A stretch of 64,000 bases of DNA from Akkermansiaceae bacterium (lineage in GTDB: Bacteria; Verrucomicrobiota; Verrucomicrobiia; Verrucomicrobiales; Akkermansiaceae): NCBI GenBank assembly GCA_022510805.1, contig JAFLSS010000004.1, forward strand, positions 1-64,000. The letters are read 5' to 3'. Below are positions 12,980-21,092 of the stretch, piece after piece. Both the position numbers and the translations under genes were made by a program. Every line of letters begins with the position of its first letter. Positions within the stretch are counted from its first letter, which is position 1. The notes below the pieces were generated by a model. That model did no database searches. It was not told the DNA's origin and saw only the letters and a list, made by a program, of their open reading frames with translations.

Positions 12980-13015
12980 ATTTCCCGGGGGCAGGGTGGC
13001 CTGCTCCCGGGAAAT
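12980..13015. terminator. very strong hairpin between the 13043 and 10564 genes (terminator or mRNA processing/stability element)
   Basis: atttcccgggggcagg gtgg cctgctcccgggaaat: 16-bp stem with one mismatch, 4-nt loop; no T-tract on the minus strand. Confidence 0.45.
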
Positions 13016-13042
13016 GAAGAATAAGGTTCGTGTGGCAGGGGG

Positions 13043-13468
13043 TTAGGCCTGCTGGGCGGGGGCCTCAGTGGGCACCTGGATGAGGCGCAGCGGTGTGCGG
13101 GTGATGAGCTCACCATCCAGCGTCACGTCCACAGAGTAGCTGCCGGCTTTGTCGAAGCGCAGCCCCTGGAAGTTCATGATGAGGTTGCGGGTCATGAAAG
13201 AAACGCCCTCAGGCAGGTCCACATGCAGGTCACCGACGATGGGCATGCGCTCCTGGTCGATGGGGGTGCCGTTCTCATCGACGATCGAGATGGCGAGCTT
13301 GTGGTCACCGGCGTCCTCGGGCACCAAGCAGATGCGCAGAGCGAGGGAGCACATGGGGTGCACGACGGGGAATTGGCGGGCAAAGAGCGTGTCAAACGCG
13401 CCCTGCACGCAAAGCTTGCCCTGATAGTCGGCGGCGTAATCGCAGAGAACTGAAACTTGAGTATCCAT
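13043..13468 (-). CDS. conserved hypothetical protein (resembles DUF6941-type proteins)
   Basis: MDTQVSVLCDYAADYQGKLCVQGAFDTLFARQFPVVHPMCSLALRI; family from memory. Confidence 0.65.
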   Translation of the reverse strand: MDTQVSVLCDYAADYQGKLCVQGAFDTLFARQFPVVHPMCSLALRICLVPEDAGDHKLAISIVDENGTPIDQERMPIVGDLHVDLPEGVSFMTRNLIMNFQGLRFDKAGSYSVDVTLDGELITRTPLRLIQVPTEAPAQQA

Positions 13469-13613
13469 ATTGATGAGTTATTTTATCGTCCTTGGGTATG
13501 ATGCTCTTTCCTTTTTCGGGAAAAGGAATGTTGCTTTCCCCTTTCTACCATAAGTCTTGGAAGAAGCAAGCATAAAGTGCGGGATGACGCGCGTTTTGTG
13601 AAAAATGGCTTGA

Positions 13614-14831
13614 TCAGCCGAGTCTGCCGGCGAAGTCCCGGTAGCCAAAGGCGCGCACGGTGTCGCAGTGGCCGCCCGGGCGCTGCAGCACGATGTCCGG
13701 GTGGGGCACGCCGTTGAAATGGGTGGTCTGCACGAGGGTGTAGTGCGTCATGTCATCAAGCACGAGTGTATCGCCCACCTGAAGTGGGGCGGGGAAGGAG
13801 TAGTCCCCCAGCACATCACCCGCGAGGCAGGTGGTGGCGCCCAGGCGGTAGGTGTGCGCGTGCTGGCCGGGGGTGCCGGCGCGGGTGTAGGATTCGCCGG
13901 GGAGTTGCACGGCGGGGAGGGCGCCGCCGGGGAGTTGCACGGCGGGGAGGGCGGGCTGCTGCAGGGCGAAGACGTCCGGCCGGTAGGGCATGCTGAGGAC
14001 ATCCGGCATGTGGGCGGTGACGCTCACGTCGAGGATGGCGTGCCGGTAGCCCAGGGAGTCAAAGATGTCCAGCACTTGGGCGCGCAGGACGCCGGTGTGC
14101 ACGCACCAGGCCTCACCCGGTTCGAGGAAGACTTGCAGGTGCGGGAAGCGCGAGCGGATGCTGCGCACGAGGGAGATGAGGGCGGGGCGGTTGTACTCCG
14201 GTTTGGTGATCCAATGGCCGCCGCCCATGTTGAGGTAGCGGATGGTGGGGGAGGCCATGAGGTGGCCGCAGGTTTGCTCGAAGGCGTGGTAGGTGGCCAC
14301 CAGGTCTTCTGCGCCTTGTTCGCAGAGGGTGTGGAAGTGTAGGCCGGAGATGCCGGTGAGGTCTGCCGCGGTGAGGTCTGCCGCGGGGATGCCGAGCCGT
14401 GAGCCGGGGGCGCAGGCGTCGTAGATGGCGGTGTGGCCGGTGGAGTAGCAGGGGTTGATGCGCAGGCCGAGCCGGAGCTCGCCGCTCTGTACGCGCGGGT
14501 GCGCCAGGCAGGTGGCGCGGTGGCGCTGCCACTGGGGGAGGCTGTTGAAGTCGATATGATGCGCGAACTCCAGAAGCTCTGCGAGATCTGCCGCCCGATA
14601 TGCGGGGGAGTACACGGCGATGTGGCCGCCGAAATGCTCTGCTGCCAGGCGCGCTTCATACAGGCCGGAGGCGCAGCACCCGGCGGCATACGGCCGCAGG
14701 TAGGGGAAGCAGGAGGTGCTGGCGAAGGCTTTGAGTGCCAGCAGCATCTGCGCGCCGCTTTCCTGTGCGATGCTGTGGAGGATGCGCGCGTTGCGCTCGA
14801 GCGCTTTGGCGGATATGAGAAAGCAGGCCAT
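13614..14831 (-). CDS. nspC: carboxynorspermidine decarboxylase
   Basis: ALKAFASTSCFPYLRPYAAGCCASGLYEARLA, HFHTLCEQ, FLEPGEAWC; fold-III PLP decarboxylase signature. Confidence 0.88.
   Translation of the reverse strand: MACFLISAKALERNARILHSIAQESGAQMLLALKAFASTSCFPYLRPYAAGCCASGLYEARLAAEHFGGHIAVYSPAYRAADLAELLEFAHHIDFNSLPQWQRHRATCLAHPRVQSGELRLGLRINPCYSTGHTAIYDACAPGSRLGIPAADLTAADLTGISGLHFHTLCEQGAEDLVATYHAFEQTCGHLMASPTIRYLNMGGGHWITKPEYNRPALISLVRSIRSRFPHLQVFLEPGEAWCVHTGVLRAQVLDIFDSLGYRHAILDVSVTAHMPDVLSMPYRPDVFALQQPALPAVQLPGGALPAVQLPGESYTRAGTPGQHAHTYRLGATTCLAGDVLGDYSFPAPLQVGDTLVLDDMTHYTLVQTTHFNGVPHPDIVLQRPGGHCDTVRAFGYRDFAGRLG
13895..13954. repeat. 30-bp tandem duplication within nspC (two copies)
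   Basis: cgccggggagttgcacggcggggagggcg[c/g] at 13895-13924 and 13925-13954; encodes LPAVQLPGGA-LPAVQLPGES. Confidence 0.85.
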
Positions 14832-14864
14832 CTCGCGTGGTGGTGGGGGCGGGGGAGGCGGGGA

Positions 14865-15962
14865 TCAGGATGCCGGCGCTTCCTCAGGGGCTGCGGGTGC
14901 AGCAGCGGGGGCGTCAGGGGCAGCGGGGGCGGCTGCTGCGGCGGCTTCTTCTTTCAGTTTTTTATTTACTGATTTGATGGAGGGCTCAAGCTCGCGGAGG
15001 TAGCGCTGGGCCTGGGCTTGGAGAGAGCGGGAGGAGGTTGCTTGGCGCAGGCGCTGCGCGAGGTTGGCGGCCAGAGTCCACGCAGCTTGGGCTTGGCGCA
15101 GCTGGCCGCAGCGGCTCTCGAGGTTGCCGAGTGCGGAGAGGAGGCGGATGTATTGGATGGACATGCCGCCTTTGAGGTGTTTCATGCGTGTGGCCAGAGT
15201 GTGGCCGCGCTGGAATGTTTCGCGCGCTTCCTCGGGGTCATCGGCGTATTGGAGGCACTCGGCCAGGCAGCGGTAGGAGCTGAGCACATCTTCGGCGGCG
15301 CGCTCCAGCTCCGGGCCGGGGTTGAGGGGGAGGGGCTGCCCTTGGTCGGGGGCGAGTTCGTTGAAGATTTCTTCGTCGATCTTGAGTGCTGTTTCGTAGT
15401 AGGGCTGGGCCGCTGCGGCTTTGTTTTGCATCAGGAGGCAGGAGGCGGTGCCGTTGGCAATGGCGCTGCGCAGGCGGCGCCCGGTGATGCCGGTGCGGAT
15501 ATCTGCGGGCAGGTTTTCCCAGTTTTTCAGGGCGGTTTGGTAGCCTTCTGACGCTTTGGCGTAGGCGCGCAGATTACGCGCTGAGTCAGCGAGGAAGATG
15601 CTCAGCCTCACGCGCAGGGGGAGGTCGGCCCCCTTCTCTTCGAGCTTGTTGTAGTAATCCTCGAGGCGGGAGCGCATGCCGCGCACCTCTTCTGTCCACT
15701 CCGGCTGGGTTGCCAGGTGGTTCACTTTTTCACCCACGGTGAAGATCATGTAGTCAAGCAGCTCATTCCGGGCATCATTTTCTTGGGCGGTGGTGGCTGC
15801 CGGCTTGGCGGGGGCTTCCTTGGCGGATGATTGGCTGCCGGTGAGGGATTTCCACCAGCCGGGGGTGGATTCATCGCTGCAGGAGGTGGCGACAAGGGCA
15901 CAGGCCAGCCCGGCGAGTGCCAGAGGCGAGGACAGGCGGAGGGAAGAGGGGCGCAGTTGCAT
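14865..15962 (-). CDS. TPR-containing lipoprotein, hypothetical
   Basis: Lipobox-like ALVATSC; helical TPR-like repeats (ASEGYQTALKNWENL, AAAQPYYETALKI); Ala/Pro-rich C-terminus. Confidence 0.7.
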   Translation of the reverse strand: MQLRPSSLRLSSPLALAGLACALVATSCSDESTPGWWKSLTGSQSSAKEAPAKPAATTAQENDARNELLDYMIFTVGEKVNHLATQPEWTEEVRGMRSRLEDYYNKLEEKGADLPLRVRLSIFLADSARNLRAYAKASEGYQTALKNWENLPADIRTGITGRRLRSAIANGTASCLLMQNKAAAAQPYYETALKIDEEIFNELAPDQGQPLPLNPGPELERAAEDVLSSYRCLAECLQYADDPEEARETFQRGHTLATRMKHLKGGMSIQYIRLLSALGNLESRCGQLRQAQAAWTLAANLAQRLRQATSSRSLQAQAQRYLRELEPSIKSVNKKLKEEAAAAAAPAAPDAPAAAPAAPEEAPAS

Positions 15963-16026
15963 GATTCTATTCTAGGCCTAAGCGGTGGATGCGTCAAGCG
16001 CATTCTCCTCTTCTGTGGCTCTGCAT

Positions 16027-17292
16027 TTATGACAGCGTGCGGCGCGTGACGATGTAGACCTTGTCGCCGCGTCGAACTTTTTGCGGTATAGCGACTAAGG
16101 CCACGCTGCCCTTGGGCGCCTGCGGCACGGCGCATGTTTCCCCGGCGGGGGTGTCGCAGCGGACTTCGGCAACGCAGTGGCGGATGACTCCTGTGGTGGT
16201 GCCGGTGATTTCGATGCAGTCACCCGGGTGCAGCGCGCCGGCTTCGAGCCGCAGCTCGGCCACGCCGACTTGGGCATACCAGCGCTGCACCCGGCCGAGG
16301 TGTTGCCGCTGCTCAAGCGCCAGGCTGTTGGAGCGGCCGCTCCAGGTGTCCCAGTCTTCTCCCAGGTAGTAGCCGCCGTGCCAAAAGCTGCGGTTGAATA
16401 CGCAGCGCAGGCGCTCTTCCCAGGCGGCCACGCGCTCAGGGCTGCAGGACTCACCGGCGGCGTAGGCTTGCGCGGCTTCTTTGTAGACGGCGGTGACGGC
16501 GGAGACATAGGCCTCTGAGCGGCCGCGGCCTTCGAGTTTGAAGACGGCGATGCCGGCGGCGATGAGCTGGTCGAGCACGCGGATGGTGCAGATGTCTTTC
16601 GGGGACATGACGTATTGGTTGTCAATGTCCATGGCGAAGCCGGTTTCGGTGTCGGTGACGGTGTAGCGGCGGCGGCAGAGCTGGAAGCAGTCTCCGCGGT
16701 TGGCGCTGTGGTTGTGCGCGGTGAGGCTCATGCCGCACTTGCCCGAGATGGCGATGCAGAGGGCGCCGTGCGCGAAGATTTCGACGCGGACGAGTTGGCC
16801 GGAGGGGCCGCATATCGACTCTCGGCGGATGCCTTCGATGATGGCGCGGATCTGGCTGAGTTTCAGCTCTCGCGCCAGCACCACTACATCGGCATATGCT
16901 GCATAAAAGCGCACGGCTTCCAGGTTGCACACGTTGGCCTGCACGGATACATGCACCTCCAGCCCCAGGCGCCGGGCGTGGGTGATGACGGCGAAGTCTG
17001 CCGCGATGACGGCGTCCACCCCTGCTTGCTTGGCCAGGTGGAGCAGGCGCTGCATGGGCTCCAATTCCCGGTCATACACGACGATGTTGCAGGTGAGGTA
17101 GGCTTTGGCGCCGCAGGCGTGGCACAGGCGCGCGACTTTGGGGAGGTCTTCCTCGCGGAAATTGGCTGTGGCGCGCGCGCGCATGTTGAGGTCCCCCACG
17201 CCGAAATAGACGCTGTCAGCCCCGGCGCGCAGGGCTGCTGCCAGGGATTCGAAGGAGCCGGCCGGAGCCATGATTTCGACATCGGGTGCCAT
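16027..17292 (-). CDS. U32 family peptidase-like (YegQ/TrhP/RlhA superfamily)
   Basis: EIMAPAGSFESLAAALRAGADSVYFGVGDLNMRA, FAHGALCIAISGKCGMS, NRGDCFQLCRRRY, KDICTI. Confidence 0.9.
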   Translation of the reverse strand: MAPDVEIMAPAGSFESLAAALRAGADSVYFGVGDLNMRARATANFREEDLPKVARLCHACGAKAYLTCNIVVYDRELEPMQRLLHLAKQAGVDAVIAADFAVITHARRLGLEVHVSVQANVCNLEAVRFYAAYADVVVLARELKLSQIRAIIEGIRRESICGPSGQLVRVEIFAHGALCIAISGKCGMSLTAHNHSANRGDCFQLCRRRYTVTDTETGFAMDIDNQYVMSPKDICTIRVLDQLIAAGIAVFKLEGRGRSEAYVSAVTAVYKEAAQAYAAGESCSPERVAAWEERLRCVFNRSFWHGGYYLGEDWDTWSGRSNSLALEQRQHLGRVQRWYAQVGVAELRLEAGALHPGDCIEITGTTTGVIRHCVAEVRCDTPAGETCAVPQAPKGSVALVAIPQKVRRGDKVYIVTRRTLS

Positions 17293-17363
17293 CTTTGCAG
17301 GGGGGGTGGTGAGCTCAGCGGCAGATCTGCCCGCGTGTGCGCGCCTCCGGGGAGGAGGGGGGA

Positions 17364-19259
17364 TCAGACGAGGCCGCGCAGGAGCAGCTCGGCGTTGTTC
17401 TGCGTTTTGTTGATGTTTTTGAGCAGCAGAGACAGCGCTTCCCAGCCGGGGTGCGTGGCGAGCTGGCGGCGCAGCTGCAGGACACGCGCGAGCTCGTCCG
17501 GGTGGTACAGGCGGTCGTCATTGCGCGTGCCGCTCTGCGGCAGGGAGATGGCCGGGAAGATGCGGCGCTCTGCCAGCTCGCGGTCGAGGCGGATTTCCAT
17601 ATTGCCGGTGCCTTTGAACTCCTCGAAGATGATCTCATCCATGCGAGATTCTGTTTCCACGAGGCAGGTGGCGATGATGGTGAGGCTGCCGCCCTCTTCC
17701 ACATTGCGCGCGGCGCCGAAGAATTTGCGCGGTTTTTCCATGGCCTGTGAGTCGAGGCCGCCGGACATGGTGCGGCCGCCGGAGGCGTGGGCGTTGTACC
17801 CGCGGGCGAGGCGTGTCAGCGAATCGAGCAGCAAGATCACGTCCTTCCCCTGCTCCACGAGGCGGCGGGCGCGCTCGAGCACCACATCGCTCAGCTGCTC
17901 ATGGCGGCGTGAGTTTTCATCGAAGGTGGAGGCGAAGATGGGCGCATCCACAGTCTCTTCAAAATCTGTCACCTCCTCAGGGCGCTCATCGAGCAGCAGC
18001 ACCAGCAGCTCGGCTTCGGGATAGTTGGCGCGCAGGGATTTGGCGATGCTTTTGAGCAGCACTGTCTTGCCGCCGCGCGGGGGCGCCACGACCAGGGCGC
18101 GCTGCCCCATGCCCAGCGGCGCCACGAGGTCCAGCAGGCGCATGGCCGGGGATTTGATGTCGACATTCTCCAGAATGAGCCGCTGTGTGGGGATGAGCGC
18201 GGTGAGCTGGTCGAACTCTTTTTTCTGCACGAAATCCTGCGCCGGCACGCCCTCTATCTCCACCACTTCTGCCGCGGTGAGCATGCCCTCGCTGCGGCGG
18301 CCGCTCGCGCGCAGGCGCACTTTTATCATGTTGCCGGGGCGCAGGCTGTGGCGCTCGATGAGGTCATGCGGCAGGAGCACATCATCCTCACCGGGGCGGA
18401 AGCTGTATGCTGCCGAGCGCAGGACAAGCTGCTTGGGGTAGCGGTTGGCGTCGATCACGCCGGAAGCGAAGACTTGGTTGCCCTCAGAGAGGTAGACCCG
18501 TGCCAGGCCGGCCACGATTTGGCGGCGGGTCATGTTGCTCGACAGTCCTTTGGCGGAGAGGCCGGTGGCCATTTTTTGGAGCTCGTGGAAAGGCTTGGAG
18601 CCCAGTTCGTTCATATCCACCACCACTGCCTGGGCCTGCATGGCCTTGGCATCGTGCTCCAGCTCGGCGCGGAAAAAGCACTCCACTTGTGCGCGCAATT
18701 GCTCGGGCGTGCCCTCATTCCAAAAGACGCAATGCGCGCCGGCGATTTTTTCTTCCGTGGGGGCTTGGGCGCGCATGAAGCCCTCTGCCACCTCGGCCGG
18801 CACGTTGTCACGCGCCATGAGGCGCTGCCGCTGGGTTGCCGGGGTGAGCGCCACCGTGCAGATCTTGTCCGCCGGGAAGGCGGCATTCTTGCTCTCAAAG
18901 TAGAGCGGGATGTCGGCCAGGAAGGTATGCACCTTGCCGCTTTGGCGCGCCTCTGCCTGTGCCTTGAGGCATTGCTGGGTCAACTTGGGGTGGATGATTT
19001 CCTCCAGGCGCGCGCGGCCCTCGGGGTTTGTGCACACGATGTGGCGCAGGAAGTCTTTATTGACAGCGCCCTGCGCATCCAGAGCCTCAGGGCCGAATGC
19101 CGCCACGAGATCACGCGATAATTTGCCGCTCGCGTGCAGCTCAGCCACGGCGGCATCGCAATCAAAAACCACCACACCCTCTCCGCCCATATCGCGGAGC
19201 ATCCCGACCACCATGGATTTGCCCGATGCAATTCCTCCTGTTACGACAATAACTTTCAC
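17364..19259 (-). CDS. coaE-rho: fusion protein: dephospho-CoA kinase (N-terminal) + transcription termination factor Rho (C-terminal)
   Basis: Single 631-aa frame: GGIASGKS CoaE P-loop and TQRQRLMARDN, then RhoN, RNA-binding, and ATPase APPRGGKT, DERPEEVTDF, FFGAARNVEEGGSLTIIAT, FKGTGNMEI; GTG start. Confidence 0.95.
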   Translation of the reverse strand: MKVIVVTGGIASGKSMVVGMLRDMGGEGVVVFDCDAAVAELHASGKLSRDLVAAFGPEALDAQGAVNKDFLRHIVCTNPEGRARLEEIIHPKLTQQCLKAQAEARQSGKVHTFLADIPLYFESKNAAFPADKICTVALTPATQRQRLMARDNVPAEVAEGFMRAQAPTEEKIAGAHCVFWNEGTPEQLRAQVECFFRAELEHDAKAMQAQAVVVDMNELGSKPFHELQKMATGLSAKGLSSNMTRRQIVAGLARVYLSEGNQVFASGVIDANRYPKQLVLRSAAYSFRPGEDDVLLPHDLIERHSLRPGNMIKVRLRASGRRSEGMLTAAEVVEIEGVPAQDFVQKKEFDQLTALIPTQRLILENVDIKSPAMRLLDLVAPLGMGQRALVVAPPRGGKTVLLKSIAKSLRANYPEAELLVLLLDERPEEVTDFEETVDAPIFASTFDENSRRHEQLSDVVLERARRLVEQGKDVILLLDSLTRLARGYNAHASGGRTMSGGLDSQAMEKPRKFFGAARNVEEGGSLTIIATCLVETESRMDEIIFEEFKGTGNMEIRLDRELAERRIFPAISLPQSGTRNDDRLYHPDELARVLQLRRQLATHPGWEALSLLLKNINKTQNNAELLLRGLV

Positions 19260-19436
19260 ACAGCCCTTTTACCACGTTTTCTGATTCATATCAAGCCGAA
19301 ATAGCGCCAAGGGCAACTCGCCGGGGGTGGCTGAGGGGGCGGCTCTGCCCGGGTGGGGGGCGCCGGCGGCGGATTCTGAGGCAGAAGTGTATTATGGGCT
19401 TGATTTTATGGGGAGAGTGGTGTAGAGTGTTTGTGT

Positions 19437-20003
19437 ATGAAAGCGCTGTTTCTTAGTTTCCTTGTTTTGTTTTTAATGGTGAGTGTGGTGCCGGCTCAGG
19501 AAGGAGCGGAGGAGGATACGACTCCCAAGCCGTCCAAGACGGTGAAGAAAGATAAAAAGCCGGCGGCTGTGGTGGCGACTGCGCTGCGCAAGCTGAAGTA
19601 CAGCGGCAGCAAGCCCAATGCTAAGGCGAAGTTTTACATCTTCCTGCACTCGGCAAGCTATTGCCCGCCCTGCCGGGAGGAGATGCCGGGCATTGCCAAA
19701 GAGTACTCCAAGATGAAGACGGCCGGGGTGGAGCTGGTGCTCTTCTCGCATGATGCGGCGGAGGCTGATACGAAGGCGTGGCTGAAGTCCGAGAAGGCGA
19801 AATTCCCGGTGGTGATGATTTCTGCCAACAAGGAGAAGACGCTTGAGAAGGTGCCCGGCTATGGCAAGGTGGAGGGTATCCCGCATGCGGTGATTTTGGA
19901 TGCAGAGGGGAACCAGATCATGGAGGGGCATGGCGCCATCGTGAAAGAGTGGGCTCAATATGCCGTGGAGAAGAAAGAGGACAACGCGGCAGAGGAGGAG
20001 TGA
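19437..20003 (+). CDS. secreted TlpA-like thioredoxin-fold protein
   Basis: Signal peptide MKALFLSFLVLFLMVSVVPAQ, redox motif CPPC (SASYCPPCREEMP), cis-Pro GIPHAVIL. Confidence 0.85.
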   Translation: MKALFLSFLVLFLMVSVVPAQEGAEEDTTPKPSKTVKKDKKPAAVVATALRKLKYSGSKPNAKAKFYIFLHSASYCPPCREEMPGIAKEYSKMKTAGVELVLFSHDAAEADTKAWLKSEKAKFPVVMISANKEKTLEKVPGYGKVEGIPHAVILDAEGNQIMEGHGAIVKEWAQYAVEKKEDNAAEEE

Positions 20004-20041
20004 CCCGCGGGCGCTCAATGCGTATTTTCAGTATTTTATGC

Positions 20042-20070
20042 TTGACCCTATGGGCGCCGGCGCGTATGCT
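20042..20070 (+). promoter_or_regulatory. sigma70-like promoter for the DUF362/polyferredoxin genes
   Basis: TTGACC (20042-20047), 17-bp spacer, TATGCT (20065-20070), about 70 bp before the ATG at 20139. Confidence 0.5.
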
Positions 20071-20138
20071 GGTTGATACTGAGGGGAGTCTCAGGTAGTA
20101 ATCTTAATCATCATTTCTGACGAACAACGATAACGGCT

Positions 20139-21077
20139 ATGCAACGACGTGATTTTCTCAAGATGGGCTTTGGTGTGGGAGCGGCTTTTTCGCTCGAGAC
20201 ACTGAGCGGTTTGTTCCCTGTGGCGGCTGCCGCAGAGGCGCCTGCTGCCGGCGCGGCTGCGGCGGGCACGCCGGCTTTGGTGGCGGTGCGCGGTAACTCG
20301 CGCGTGGCCATGCTGGATGCGGCGCTGGAGGCTCTGGGCGGCATCAGCGCTTTTGTGAAACCGGGGCAGACGGTGGTCATCAAGCCCAACTGCGCTTGGG
20401 ATAAAGGGCCGGAGCTGAGCGCCAACACGCACCCGGATCTGGTGGGCCGCGTGGTGAAGCTGTGCCGAGAGGCCGGCGCGGCGCGTGTGGTGGCTTTTGA
20501 CCACTCGTGTGATGCATGGCAGCGCGTGTACCGCGTGAGCGGGATTCAGGAGGCGGTGGAGAAGAACGGGGGGGAGATGCTCAGCGGGGCGGATGAGGGG
20601 ATGTACCGCGAGCACGCTAACCCGCAGGCGCGCAATCTGAAGAGTGCCAAGGTGCACAAGGCTATTCTGGATTCGGATGTCTACATCAACATGCCTGTGC
20701 TCAAGCACCACGGCGGCGCCCGCATGACGGCTTGCATGAAGAATGCGATGGGGCTGGTGTGGGACCGCGGCTTTTTCCACAGTCATGATTTGCACCAGTG
20801 CATTGCCGATAGTGTGTTGCTGCGCAAGCCGGATCTCAACATCCTCGATGCGTTTGCGCCCATGCTGCGCAATGGCCCCAAGGGCAAGGATGAGAATGAC
20901 CTCATCAGCACGAAGGCTCTGCTGGCCGGCACAGATATTGTGGCTGTCGATGCGGCGGCGTCCAAGCTGCTCGGCAATGCCGAGGGTGAGGTGCGCCACA
21001 TTGACCTGGCGGCGGAGATGGGGCTGGGCGAGAAGGATTTGTCGAAAGTGGTGATCAAGCGTATCACCTTGACCTGA
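20139..21077 (+). CDS. DUF362 domain-containing protein with Tat signal
   Basis: MQRRDFLKMGFGVGAAFSLETL Tat motif; VVIKPNCAWDKGPELSANTHPDLVGRVV; MPVLKHHGGARMTACMKNAMGLV. Confidence 0.85.
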   Translation: MQRRDFLKMGFGVGAAFSLETLSGLFPVAAAAEAPAAGAAAAGTPALVAVRGNSRVAMLDAALEALGGISAFVKPGQTVVIKPNCAWDKGPELSANTHPDLVGRVVKLCREAGAARVVAFDHSCDAWQRVYRVSGIQEAVEKNGGEMLSGADEGMYREHANPQARNLKSAKVHKAILDSDVYINMPVLKHHGGARMTACMKNAMGLVWDRGFFHSHDLHQCIADSVLLRKPDLNILDAFAPMLRNGPKGKDENDLISTKALLAGTDIVAVDAAASKLLGNAEGEVRHIDLAAEMGLGEKDLSKVVIKRITLT

Positions 21078-21092
21078 TAAGCTGCTGCCGCC

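Noticed and set aside
12943-13116. N-terminal extension of the TPR protein ORF
   Set aside because: Pro/Ser/Arg-rich, overlaps the DUF6941-like gene and the intergenic hairpin; a signal peptide begins at 12942.
19400-19428. TTGATT-17-TAGAGT promoter-like sequence before the TlpA-like gene
   Set aside because: The -10 would lie only ~9 bp from the ATG, implying a leaderless transcript; too weak without TSS data.
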